A DNA stretch of 64,000 bases, from positions 98,244,168 to 98,308,167 of the forward strand of contig NC_134876.1 of the NCBI RefSeq assembly GCF_041734735.1. Direction: 5' to 3'. This document shows, piece after piece, positions 36,822 to 49,989 of this stretch (its first letter is position 1; each line of letters begins with the position of its first letter). This DNA comes from Babylonia areolata. Lineage: Eukaryota > Mollusca > Gastropoda > Neogastropoda > Buccinidae. The notes under the pieces were generated by a model. The model worked only from the letters and a program-made list of their open reading frames with translations, searched no databases and was not told the origin of the DNA. Both the position numbers and the translations under genes were made by a program.

Positions 36822-37250
36822 GACCCAGACACAAAGGGACCCAGACCTCAGTACACAGGGACCCAGACCCATCAGCACACAGGGACCCAGACCTCAGCAG
36901 GGACCCAGACCCATCAGCACACAGGGACCCAGACACACAGGGACTCAGGCACACAGGGTCCCAGACCCACAGGGAATCAGACAGGGACCCAGACCCACAC
37001 ACAGGGACCCAGACCCACAGGGACTCAGACACACAAGGACCAAGATAGACAGAGACCCAGACCCATCAGCATACAGGGACCCAGACCCACAGGCACCCAG
37101 ACACACAGGGACCCAGACCCACAGGGACCCAGACCCACAGGCACCCAGACAGACAGGGACCCAGACCCACAGGCACCCAGACAGACAGACAGGGACCCAG
37201 ACCCACAGGACCCAGACCCATCAGCACACGGGGACCCAGACAGGCTTCTT
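36822..37250. repeat. 16/24-bp minisatellite overlapping the DLG5 stop codon
   Basis: Tandem units of GGGACCCAGACCCACA (16 bp) and longer ones with CATCAGCACACA. The rightmost units lie inside the DLG5 coding end: on the minus strand GTCTGGGTCCCC encodes Val-Trp-Val-Pro, and the stop TGA belongs to the same unit type. The array then fills the first 400 nt of the 3' UTR. Confidence 0.9.
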
Positions 37251-37428
37251 GCTCTCTGTGTTGATGGCGGCCTTGATGCGCATGCTCATCTCGGCGAGGT
37301 TGCCTCCCTGCACGACGACGGAGAACAGGTGGCCAAAGTCGTGGTCCAGCCTGCTGTAGTGGTCAAACATCTCCTTGGCTGCCTTGCCACTCACCTTCTC
37401 CGGCATGAACTGCGTGTCGCGGATCTCT
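37221..37428 (-). CDS. DLG5: DLG5 last exon: GK-domain end and stop
   Basis: Encodes EIRDTQFMPEKVSGKAAKEM, FDHYSRLDHDFGHLFSVVVQ, GGNLAEMSMRIKAAINTESK and KPVWVPVC, then TGA. Human DLG5 ends with the related ...QNKVLWIPACPL, so this protein stops two residues earlier. The last coding bases are part of the 16/24-bp minisatellite. The acceptor is GACCGCAG; the first base completes an AAA codon. Confidence 0.93.
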
Positions 37429-37590
37429 CTGCGGTCACCAAATACCCCACATCAACATCCTGCTATGAGGAAGGTGGCAGAATGATTAAGATGCTCAGCT
37501 GCCAATATAGACAGTCCGTGAGGGTCAGGGTTTGAATCCCACTCTCGCCCTTTCTCCCAAGTCTGAATGGAAAATCAAACTGAGCCTCTG

Positions 37591-37621
<31 letters not shown>

Positions 37622-40600
37622 CAAGTGCAGCACACACTTGGTGCACTGAAAAAAAACCCATGGCAACAAGAGTGTTGTCCCCTGGCAAGATTATGTAGAA
37701 AGAAATCCACTCTGATAGGTACACACATATATAAGCATGCACTCAAGGCCTGACAAGCACTTTGGGTTATGCTGCTGTCAGGCATCTGCCTACCAGCACA
37801 TTGGGTTTCACCTTATGTCAGGCATTCGTCTTTGAAAAAAAAAGTTTATTTTAAATTGCAGATGTGGTGTAGTGTAAGAGGATCAACTTGCGTCTTTTGA
37901 CACCAACTTAAAACTGAAACTGAATATGGCTGCTTCAGAATAAGGAGCACCGTCAAGAAGCACAAGCCAAATAATCAAAAGAAATGGTCTAAACAATTCA
38001 CAAATGATAGATGCCTTCAAAACTATGAGCTGTAAAATAAGAAAGACAACAACCAGTCTGTCCTTAATATGTAACTGAAACCATTGCATGCCTTTTGATA
38101 TATCTTTGAAGAATTGAACAAAAAATCATAAACAAAAAAAACCCCAAAGAAATCAGTAGGAAGAGGCCAGAAATGTGTTTCGTAAAACTGCCTAAAGAAA
38201 ACTTACATCAAACAAATAAAATATCACTGCAATTCTCAGTGACTGCACAGAACTGAACCGCAATATTTACAAAGTTAATGGTAAAATCTATTTCATAAAT
38301 GTCTTCATGAAATGCCACAGTCCAAACTACACCACCGACCAAACAAATAATACATGAATATTAAAATAAATGTGGAAAAAGAGGAAGAATTGTACTGACT
38401 TGATCTGCTTGTGGTTTTTGTGCTGAATGAAGATGACGATGGGGTAGATCTTGAGACGGTGAAGTCGCTCCACTGCCTGTGGGTTCACATTCAGCAGACA
38501 GTGGATCCCCTGCAATACAAACAACACAAACATTCAGCATACAGTGGATCCCCTGCAATACAAACAACACAAACATTCAGCACACAGTGGATCCCCTACA
38601 ATACAAACAACACAAACATTCAGCACACAGTGGATCCCCTACAATACAAACAACACAAACATTCAGCACACAGTGGATCCCCTACAATACAAACATTCAG
38701 CACACAGTGGATCCCCTACAATACAAACAACACAAACATTCAGCACACAGTGGATCCCCTACAATACAAACAACACAAACATTCAGCACACAGTGGATCC
38801 CCTACAATACAAACAACACAAACATTCAGCACACAGTGGATCCCCTACAATACAAACATTCAGCACACAGTGGATCCCCTACAATACAAACAACACAAAC
38901 ATTCAGCACACAGTGGATCCCCTACAATACAAACAACACAAACACTCAGCACACAGTGGATCCCCTGCAATACAAACAACACAAACATTCAGTACACAGT
39001 GGATCCCCTATAATACAAACAACACAAACATTCAGCACACAGTGGATCCCCTACAATACAAACAACAAAAACATTCAGCACACAGTGGATCCCCTGCAAT
39101 ACAAACAACATAAACATTCAGCACACAGTGGATCCCCTACAATACAAACAACACAAACACTCAGCACACAGTGGATCCCCTACAATACAAACAACACAAA
39201 CATTCAGCACACAGTGGATCCCCTACAATACAAACAACACAAACACTCAGCACACAGTGGATCCCCTACAATACAAACAACACAAACATTCAGCACACAG
39301 TGGATCCCCTACAATACAAACAACACAAACACTCAGCACACAGTGGATCCCCTGCAATACAAACAACACAAACATTCAGCACACAGTGGATCCCCTACAA
39401 TACAAACAACATAAACATTCAGCACACAGTGGATCCCCTACAATACAAACAACACAAACACTCAGCACACAGTGGATCCCCTACAATACAAACAACACAA
39501 ACATTCAGCACACAGTGGATCCCCTACAATACAAACAACACAAACACTCAGCACACAGTGGATCCCCTACAATACAAACAACACAAACATTCAGCACACA
39601 GTGGATCCCCTACAATACAAACAACACAAACATTCAGCACACAGTGGATCCCCTGCAATACAAACAACACAAACATTCAGCACACAGTGGATCCCCTACA
39701 ATACAAACAACACAAACATTCAGCAAACAGTGGATCATAAACATTCACCACACAGTGGATCCCCTACAATACAAACAACACAAAAATCATCCTTCCAAAT
39801 GTCCCTGTCACATTCCGCCTTCAGCACAGTACTAGGGGGAGGAGTTCTGACTCCTTCACTTTTTTCTTTATCTATACAAATCTTTTTTCAAAAGTCTAGT
39901 GTTTTACGTAATAACAATACTACTACTACCACTTCAAATAACGATAATGATAATCATGCAGACTGATGCTCACATCTCCAAGGCAAGAAGCTTGTGGCAT
40001 TTCCACATCTGATACATACAAAAATAAACATTCATTAAGAACAAAACAAGTGTGCACACACAAACACATACACACGCACACACACACACACAGAGCCAGC
40101 AGAAGGTCAAGAAGCATATAATCAAGACGGTAGGCAGAATGGAAGAGGCATATTTCTGCACACATTCTAATGAACTGGAGAGTCAAACAGTGGTGTTATT
40201 GATTTCATTGTGTCAACACACACAGTGCCTTACGTTGCACTCTGTGGTGTTTGATGTCGATGGAAATGTCAGGTGCCTCTCCCTCTGCCTCTTCTTTCTT
40301 TCATTCGTGTGTGAAACAGTAGCATTTTTTTTTTTTTTTGTGGAATGATGGCCTAGAGGTAACGTGGCCGCCTAGGAAACGAGAAAATCTGAGTGTGTTG
40401 GTTCGAATCACGGCTCAGCCGCCGATATTTTCTCCCCCTCCACTAGACCTTAAGTGGTGGTCTGGATGCTAGTCATTCGGATGAGACAATAAACCAAGGT
40501 CCCGTGTGCAGCACTTAGTGCATGTAAAAGAACCCACAGCAACAAAAGGATTGTTTCTGGCAAAATTCTGTAGAAAAATCCAATTCGATAGGAAAAGCAA

Positions 40601-43600
40601 ATAAAACCGCACGCATGGAAAAAAATACAAAAAAATGGGTGGCGCTGTAGCGTAGCGATGTGCTCTCTGGGGGGAGCAGCCTGAATTTCAAACAGAGAAA
40701 TCTGTTGTGATAAAAAGAATACAAATACAAATACAAAATCCACGTAACGGACTGAGAGGGGCAGTGTGTTCCACATAACTGGGCCAAGACAGTAGACAGA
40801 GCGCTGACCCTGGGACGATAACGGACGGACTCCAGAGATACAAGTTACCTTGTTGGCAATGTCACGGATGCTGCTGGCCTGGATGCACTCAAAGTGATCC
40901 TCTTTCATCCAGAAGTCCACCAGGTGGCCCTGTGCCAGACCCTGCTTCAGGTCCTTCAGCACACCTGACGCTATGCCTGTAACACACAGCAGAATCTTGC
41001 AGCCCTCATCTTTGTAGAGTGACTGGTGCTACACATGTAGAATGTTAAAATATTCACTGAAACTGTCCATGAAAACCGAATATTCAGACAAAGAACTTAG
41101 TGTATTCGGAAGAATACTACTTTGAATACATTTAGAAACAATGTATAAATCGAAAGCTGACATGTTATATAGAAAACGGGGGGGGGGGGGGGGAAAAAAC
41201 CCAAAAAGAAAAAACAAAAACAAAAAAAAACCTGAAAGAAAACAGAAGGAAAAAAGGTTTTAGGGTGTTTTTTTTGGCCAATGAAGAAAAAAAAAAGACA
41301 CAAAAAAAAAACCCACACATGACATGCAACTGAGGCCACAAAAAAATTATTAAAAAAAAAGAAAAAGACTGGTGCACATGTGCGTGTGTGTTTGTTGTGT
41401 GTGTATGTGTTTGTTGTGTGTGTGTGTGTGTGTTGTGTGTGTTGGTTGTGTGTGTGTGTGTGTATGCACAAGTGAAGATCAGAGAGAGAGAGAGAGAGAA
41501 AAAAAAAAAGAAGGAAAGAGAGAGAGAAAAATCATATGATTGCTTTAAAAATTGTGTTAAGTCAAATGTTCCCCATGAATGCCTGAATGTGATGTAACAT
41601 AAGGTTTCATTACTTGCAGCTACTGTCTCATTTTGTAAAACTTTGATCAAGAGCTGTATCTGCTCCATAGATAAATTTTGCTCTTACAGAATCTGGAAAT
41701 GTGCTTTCTGCAGTAGTCAATTTGTACCTGGTTTATCAGCAAAATATTTTGCACATGAAATAAACAAATAAATGAAAAAACAACAACAATTTTTGTTTTT
41801 GTGCGTGCACTGTAGATTCTCTGGCACACATACCTTGATGCACTCATACCTTTTGTCTTTCATTCCCATGCATGCATGTCAAAGGTAGGTGTGAAAATGC
41901 TTGATTTGTTTCCAACAAGATTTATCGCTACATGAATACTTTTACTACTATTATCATTAATGATAATGTTAAATTCAGTTTAATTGTATTCAATTTCAAT
42001 TAATATCATAATATCATTATCATCATTGATGGACTTAAAGACAATACTATGATCATACTCAGTGTGCTGTACAAGGAAATGGGGTTCTTACGAGGTTCAC
42101 AGAACTTGTACTTGTCAGGAGACGCCGACGCCAGTTTCCTGATCAGGGGGTCAGCCAGGGGAGCTAACAGCACCACAGGCCTTGTCTGCTGACCTGTTAC
42201 ACACATAATAATCATGGTAATATATAGCACTTTTCTATACCAAATACACTCAATTTGCAATATGCAAAGAAAACTGACATGTGGAACATGTATATTAACA
42301 CTAAATCAACAACTTGCATGCATAACCCTACACGGACATCCAGCAAAACACTGAAACACTAAGTGACGTTCACACACATAGAAAAAAGTCACACACAACT
42401 TTCATTATACATATCATACATCACAACACCTAAATGATGCACACTGTTTGCTTTTCTTCACCTCTAATCAAATGGATTTCCTAAACAGATGATAGAATGA
42501 CCAGCATCGCAAAAAGTTCCTATCAATCTGTTCTGGTAATTCAGATTTATGTTTTGTTTGACCCAGTCTCTTTTGCAGACAAATCATAATCTACAATGCT
42601 ACTGTCTTGAGAGTTAGAACTTAAAACCATTAAAATTTCCCCAAGGAATAACTCTGCAGAATTTTGTTTTTGACATTTGCCAGGTTCAATAAAAATTGAC
42701 ACAGGCAGAAGAAGCACGTCTGGGAAGAAGACAGTAAACTAGCAATCAGATATTCCACATAAACCAATATTTCATTCTGAGTATTTCTCATATCTTCCCA
42801 GTTTTGATTACAATCTTTTTCTCTTGGTTTGGAAGTAATTTTACTTTAAAATAAAATAAGCAAAACAAAACCTACTCCTCAATCTTTGGAGGTAATTTTA
42901 CACTTCCTTGATTTACTGCATCGTGAGACAGAATCAATCATACACAGGCACATACATCTGAACACACCAGCCAGTATCATAGCAATCAAACAACTTACAT
43001 TCAATTTTTTCCACTTGCGTGTAGCCAAAGATAGACTCTGAAACAAAGAGTGAGGATAAATTATATCATCTGCTCCACAAAAAAAGCATGCAGGAACCCA
43101 AAGTCCCCCATCATCCCCCTCCCACCCACCACCCCATTTTATGAGTGTTGATGGACATAAAAGCTCACATAATACTGCTGGAAAAGAAATAAACAATTAT
43201 TGATTTGTGTGTCTTTGCCTCATCAAAAAAACAATAATAGCCCCTTGACTCCTGCCAATGAGTATGCTTGTCAGTGAAGGGCTGTCACCTCACTGAGATC
43301 AAACTGAGATTACAAGTCTGGGTGTAAGTCACCATTCTTTAACCCAACTTCTTCCTATTTGGAACTGCCTTACTCACGCTCACACAGAAAACAGCTTCCT
43401 TTTGGGACTGCCTTACTTACACTCACACAGAGAACAGCTTCCTTTTGGGACTGCCTTCCTTACGCTCACACCAAGAACAGCTTCCTTTTGGGACTGCCTT
43501 ACTTACGCTCACACGGAAAACAGCTTCCTTTTGGGACTGCCTTACTTACGCTCACACGGAAAACAGCTTCCTTTTGGGACTGCCTTACTTACACTCACAC

Positions 43601-46600
43601 AGAAAACAGGAATTACACTTCAAAGCCATGGCCACACTGATCTCATTTCACCAAGGTTCAGCATTCAAGGTCAAAGTAAAACAGCTTGTTCTCCTCACCG
43701 TCTAAAATGGGCACAGACTCGCTGTTGAGCGAGGCCTCGGCGAACGACCCTTCCTGGCTGTCCTTGGAGCTGTTGCGGTGATGGCGGCGCCGACGGAAGA
43801 AGCTACGTCTGGCCGACCCCAAACCTCGCCACGACCCCTTGCCCTCCTCACTGCCCCCCAGGCTGAGGTTCTCCGAGTGACTGCGCCTCAGCACCACTTC
43901 ATCCTCCAGTCTGCCGGTTAAAGGTTACGGTTCAAGGTCAACAGTTCATCATCCAGTCTGAAGGTTTAAGTTTAAGGTTAAAGGTCAACAGTTCATCCTC
44001 TGTCTGTCTGTTTCTCTCTCGGTCTGCCTCTGCCTGTCAATCTGTCAGTCTGTCTCTGCCTGTGTCTCTGTCTGTCTGTCTCTGTCTCCGCCTGTGTCTG
44101 TCTCTCTCTCTCTGGGTCTCTGCCTGTGTCTGTCTATCTGTCTGTCTCTCTTTGTGTCTCCACCTCTCTCTGTCTCTCTGTGTGTCCCTGATTCAGCTTC
44201 ACCTCACCTGAACCTGCTGGGGATGGACCCACAGCGCAGCTTGTTGCCGTGGTGGTCGAGGAGCCATGCGCGCCAGAGGCCGAGTGTGGCGCGATGCATG
44301 GTGTCCTCCACCATCAGAATGCTGTCCTTGGCGAAGCCCAGCTCCCCGTCTCCCTCACCCTCACGTGAAAAGTTCGCCCGCACAAAGAAGTGGTCCCCTG
44401 GTATTGTCTGGATTCGGCTGTACTCTGGAAAGAGATATCTATCTGTGTCTGTTTGTTTGTGTTTTGCTGCATTCTGAAGAGAGAAGATCCACCTCTGTTC
44501 ACGATGTTTTCCTCAATGACATTGTATTGTGTTGTGTTGTGTTGCATTGCGTTGCCTTGTGTTGCATCATGATGTTATCTGTGCATTCTTGATGTTATCT
44601 GTCCACTCTTGATGTTATCTGTGTATTTTGCTCATTACAAAATAAAACAAAACAAGAATAAGGATGCACTGTGAAAAAGAAAAATCCCAGACCATGAATG
44701 GGACAGTCACTTTCCAGTCAGAGGCATCACCTCAAGTCTGCTACACCAACATGTCTGTTGGCCCTTTCAGCACTGCCAGGGTATAGCTTGTGTTTCCTTC
44801 ACAAGCTGGGTGGTTATATCAGCTGTTTTAGATAAAGGAGTGATACTGTGTGGATCACTCACATACTGCCCTACCTGTCAATGGTGGTTATATCAGCCGT
44901 TTTAGATAAAGGAGTGATATTGTGTGGATCACTCACATACTGCCCTACCTGTCAAGGGTGGTTATATCAGCCGTTTTAGATAAAGGAGTGATATTGTGTG
45001 GATCACTCACATACTGCCCTACCTGTCAAAGGTGGCTATATCAGCCGTTTTAGATAAAGGAGTGATATTGTGTGTATCACTCACATACTGCCCTACCTGC
45101 CAATGGTGGTTATATCAGCCGTTTTAGATAAAGGAGTGATATTGTGTGGATCACTCACATACTGCCCTACCTGTCAATGGTGGTTATATCAGCCGTTTTA
45201 GATAAAGGAGTGATATTGTGTGGATCACTCACATACTGCCCTACCTGCCAATGGTTACAATGATCATTCTGGACATCACAGTCACGATCAAAAGAAATGA
45301 AGAAATCTCCAAACTGTTTGTTTGATGCTTGGCTCATAGTGAAACATTACTTTCTAGCTATGATCATGGACAAAACTTGCAAAAAATGTGCTCCAACCAC
45401 ATCGAAACTTTGTCAGGTCACCCAAAGGTTTATCAGGAGTTATATTCCTTTTATAATTGTTTTCATTTTGTTAAAAGATTGAAAAAAACAGTTTGAATGA
45501 ATGCCTGAGAACTGCTTGGAGGTTAAAGGCATGAAAAGATGTGCAATATCCAAATGAATGAATGAAGATGTATAATAGCATTGTATTGCATTGTGCTGTG
45601 TTGTACTGTGTTGCCTGAGCAGTGCTTCTCACAGAGCAGAATGGTGTAACAGTCACAACTCCCTCATCACATGTATGAACACACAAAAGCGTGCATGCAC
45701 TCAGATAAGCACTTACAATCAAGCTGGTACTCTGATACAAACACAGACACACATGGAAGTAAAACAATCTGGGGGGAAAAAATAACTAAATAACAAACGA
45801 ATAAGTTAGCTTTCACAATAATAAAAATGTTACCAAGTTCAGAAAGACAAAACAAACCTTTTGACTCCACATGAACTATCATCATCAATACAAGACACAA
45901 AGCCATGTACATGCGAGAAAAAATAGTTGACTGCAGGATCCAGTACACAAATCATAACAAGGAAAGAGAGGCACAAGAACTTTTTGATGGTGACACAGGA
46001 TCCAGAACACAAATCATAACAAGGAAAGAAAGGCACAAGAACTTTTTGATGGTGACACAGGATCCAGTACACAAATCATAACAAGGACAGAGAGGAGCAA
46101 GAACTTTTTGATGGTGACACAGGATCCAGAACACAAATCAAAACAAGGACAGAGAGGAACAAGAACTTTTTGATGGTGACGCAGGATCCAGCACACAAAT
46201 CAAAACAAGGACAGAGAGGAACAAGAACTTTTTTTTGATGGTGACGCAGGATCCAGAACACAAATCAAAACAAGGACAGAGAGGAACAAGAACTTTTTGA
46301 TGGTGACACAGGATCCAGTACACAAATCAAAACAAGGAAAGAGAGGCACAAGAACTTTTTGATGGTGACACAGGATCCAGTACACAAATCAAAACAAGGA
46401 AAGAGAGGCACAAGAACTTTTTGATGGTGACACAGGATCCAGTACACAAATCAAAACAAGGACAGAGAAGCACAAGAACTTTTTTTGATGGTGACACAGG
46501 ATCCAGAACACAAATCAAAACAAGGAAAGAGAGGCACAAGAACTTTTTTTGATGGTGACACAGGATCCAGAACACAAATCAAAACAAGGACAGAGAGGAA

Positions 46601-49600
46601 CAAGAACTTTTTTTGATGGTGACGCAGGATCCAGTACACAAATCAAAACAAGAACAGACAGGCACAAGAACTTTTTTTGATGGTGACGCAGGATCCAGTA
46701 CACAAATCAAAACAAGGAAAGACAGGCACAAGAACTTTTTTTGATGGTGACGCAGAATCCAGTACACAAATCAAAACAAGGAAAGACAGGCACAAGAACT
46801 TTTTTTTATGGTGACGCAGGATCCAGTACACAAATCATAACAAGGAAAGAGAGGCACAAGAACTTTTTTTGATGGTGACACAGGATCCAGAACACAAATC
46901 AAAACAAGGACAGAGAGGCACAAGAACTTTTTTAGATGGTGACACAGAATCCACAAGAAACAGGACGAGAAGAGCTTCCTGTCACAATCCCTTTCTCAAC
47001 AGCTGACATCACCATTTAAAGACATAGAATGAAACACAAATTATGCAAAAAACAAACACTGATTATGTAGAACTAGAAAGAAACAAACACACACTGATCA
47101 TGCAGACACACACACTGACTGTACAGAAAGGAACACTCTGATAATGCTGAAACACAGACAGACACTTATGAGAAGCACCATGGAGACCACTCACTAGGAA
47201 TGGAGTTCAGTACAGTCATTCTCATCACAGAGCAATGTTTGTTCAGCTCTAGGTTCGCTTCTTCTGCTGTCAGGGACTGGAAACTCACGTCATTATACTG
47301 CACAAAAAAACAACAGCATATAATACTCACATCATTATAATGCAAAAAAAACCCAACATGTGGAGTGATGGCCTTGAGGTAACGCGTCCGCCTAGGAAGC
47401 GAGAAAATCTGAGCGCGCTGGTTCGAATCACGGCACAGCCGCCGATATTTTCTCCCCCTCCACTAGACCTTGAGTGGTGGTCTGGACGCTAGTCATTCGG
47501 ATGAGACGATAAACCGAGGTCCCGTGTGCAGCATGCACTTAGTGCACGTAAAAGAACCCACGGCAACATAAGGGTTGTTCCTGGCAAAATTCTGTAGAAA
47601 AATCCACTTCAATAGGAAAAACAAATAAAACTGCACGCAGGAAAAAATACAAAAAAAATGGGTGGCGCTGTAGTGTAGCGACGCGCTCTCCCTGGGGAGA
47701 GCAGCCCAAATTTCACACAGAGAAATCTGTTGTGATAAAAAGAAATACAAATACAAATACAAACATATGATCTCTTACTTCCAGCTTTCCTAATATGTCA
47801 CTGGTGTCATCAACAACAGTCCTTCACACTGTCACAACACGTAAAATCAGATGACTGAACAAGACAAACTAAATCCTTTCACACTGTGTTAATGCAGTCT
47901 GCCTGAGGACAACCTGCTTGTTAACAGAGGACAAGCAGAAGACCCCATCAGCCATGTTAACAGATCCAACAATCATGTACAACACAGACCCTCCCCCCTT
48001 GTTAACCAGCAGTTTACCTCCAGTATCATGTCCCCCCGCTGCAGAACAGAGGCGGCAGAGGAGTCGGACTGAATCTCGTGCACAAAGATGCCCACAGCGT
48101 TCCCACCCACAACAGTGAAGCCAGGACCGCTCTCCCCTTTGTTGCGCTTGAAATGAACCACATGGGGGCGCTCGTAGGTACCATCTGCCGAGCTGGAAAA
48201 CACAAGTATGCACATGTTTTTATAATACTGTACATGGGTGAGATCAAATCAAATCAAATGATGTTGCGCATAGCGCAGCCCACCACAAAGTTACCAATTA
48301 GGGGTGGAGGTAAAAGCCTTAGAGGCAGAAATGAAGCACTGATATCATTTATCTCTGTCTCACTGACAGACTATGCCTGTTGTTCCCGTCGTTGATCAGC
48401 AAACAATTTATTTTCAAAAAAATAAAAAAAAAAAATGGAAAGAAAAAAAGAAAAGAAAAACACACATTCTCTCCAACACACACAATGATGACAACATACA
48501 CTAGCAGGCCTGCACAACAGTTGACCCCGGAGACTAAAGGTGGTGTTTGGGATGGACTATTGGAGTGGCTGCGTTGGGGTCTTAGGAGGTGGACTGACCT
48601 CTGACCTCACTGACCTACTGGACTGGGAGTGTTGGGGGGGGTGACTGACCTCTGACCTCACTGACCTGTTGGAGTGGGAGTGTTGAGGGGTGACTGACCT
48701 CTGACCTCACTGACCTGTTGGAGTGGGAGTGCTGGGGGGTGACTGACCTCTGACCTCACTGACCTCTTGGAGTGGGAGTGTTGAGGGGTGACTGACCTCT
48801 GACCTCACTGACCTGTTGGAGTGGGAGTGTTGGGGGGTGACTGACCTCTGACCTCACTGACCTCTTGGAGTGGGAGTGCTGAGGGGTGACTGACCTCTGA
48901 CCTCACTGACCTGTTGGAGTGAGAGTGTTGAGGGGTGACTGACCTCTGACCTGTTGGAGTGGGAGTGCTGAGGGGTGACTGACCTCTGACCTCACTGACC
49001 TCTTGGAGTGGGAGTGTTGAGGGGTGACTGACCTCTGACCTCACTGACCTGTTGGAGTGGGAGTGTTGGGGGGTGACTGACCTCTGACCTCACTGACCTG
49101 CTGGAGTGGGAGTGTTGAGGGGTGACTGACCTCTGACCTCACTGACCTGTTGGAGTGGGAGTGTTGGGGGGTGACTGACCTCTGACCTCACTGACCTGCT
49201 GGAGTGGGTGTTGAGGGGTGACTGACCTCTGACCTGTTGGAGTGGGAGTGCTGAGGGGTGACTGACCTCTGACCTCACTGACCTGTTGGAGTGGGAGTGC
49301 TGAGGGGTGACTGACCTCTGACCTCACTGACCTGTTGGAGTGGGAGTGCTGAGGGGTGACTGACCTCTGACCTCACTGACCTGTTGGAGTGGGAGTGCTG
49401 AGGGGTGTGGTGTTTGGGGGTGGACTGGCTGCTGTCCCCTGAGCTCAGCTTGGAGTGGGTGGGTGAGGGGGAAGGGTTCATGGGCGACATGATGGATATG
49501 GTGCTGGCACTGTCGTCGTCCATGTACTCTGCACACACACGCACACAGGGCAGTGAATGAAACAAGGTGAACATGCAGTGACAGGTATGACAACACTTCT

Positions 49601-49795
49601 CTGGGGGCTGAGGCATGCATGTGTGTTTGGGTGGGTGAGTAGAGTGTGTGAGTGTGTGTGTGAAAGGCAGGGTGGGTTAGTGAATGAGCAAGTGTGTAAG
49701 TAAGTGTGTGAATGGGTCGGTGGGTGTGTGGGTGTGTGGGTGTTTGAGTGTGTGTGTGTGTGAGTGGGTGGGTGGGAGACTGAGTGAGTAAGTTA

Positions 49796-49830
<35 letters not shown>

Positions 49831-49945
49831 GGAAAAATGAGTGTGGAAGTGTGAGCAAACGAGTGAGAATGAATGAGTGAATGCAAGTGAGTGTGGGCAA
49901 GTGAGTGTGTGAGAGTGAGTGAGAGGAGAGTGAGTGTGTACATGA

Positions 49946-49989
<44 letters not shown>

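Noticed and set aside
36691-37359. Plus-strand 222-codon frame with Asp-Pro-Asp-Pro repeats
   Set aside because: Antisense shadow of the stop-codon minisatellite and the last DLG5 exon.
38490-39785. CRISPR-like array
   Set aside because: Tandem 43-bp units without spacers, derived from an exon boundary.
38411-39966. Plus-strand frames up to 311 codons (Asn-Thr-Asn-Asn-Thr-Asn-Ile-Gln pattern)
   Set aside because: Shadow of the 43-bp splice-site array; the supported coding strand is the opposite one.
40340-40420. tRNA gene
   Set aside because: A- and B-box sequences are present but no cloverleaf can be completed; it is the head of a tRNA-derived SINE. The same holds for the heads at 37,467, 47,360, 10,302 and 57,890.
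42092-42193. Active guanylate kinase
   Set aside because: The ATP-binding P-loop is replaced (LLAPLADPL), as in human DLG5, so catalysis is not expected.
45839-46956. Series of 60-codon minus-strand frames (CVLDPVSPSK pattern)
   Set aside because: One frame per unit of the 62-64-bp minisatellite.
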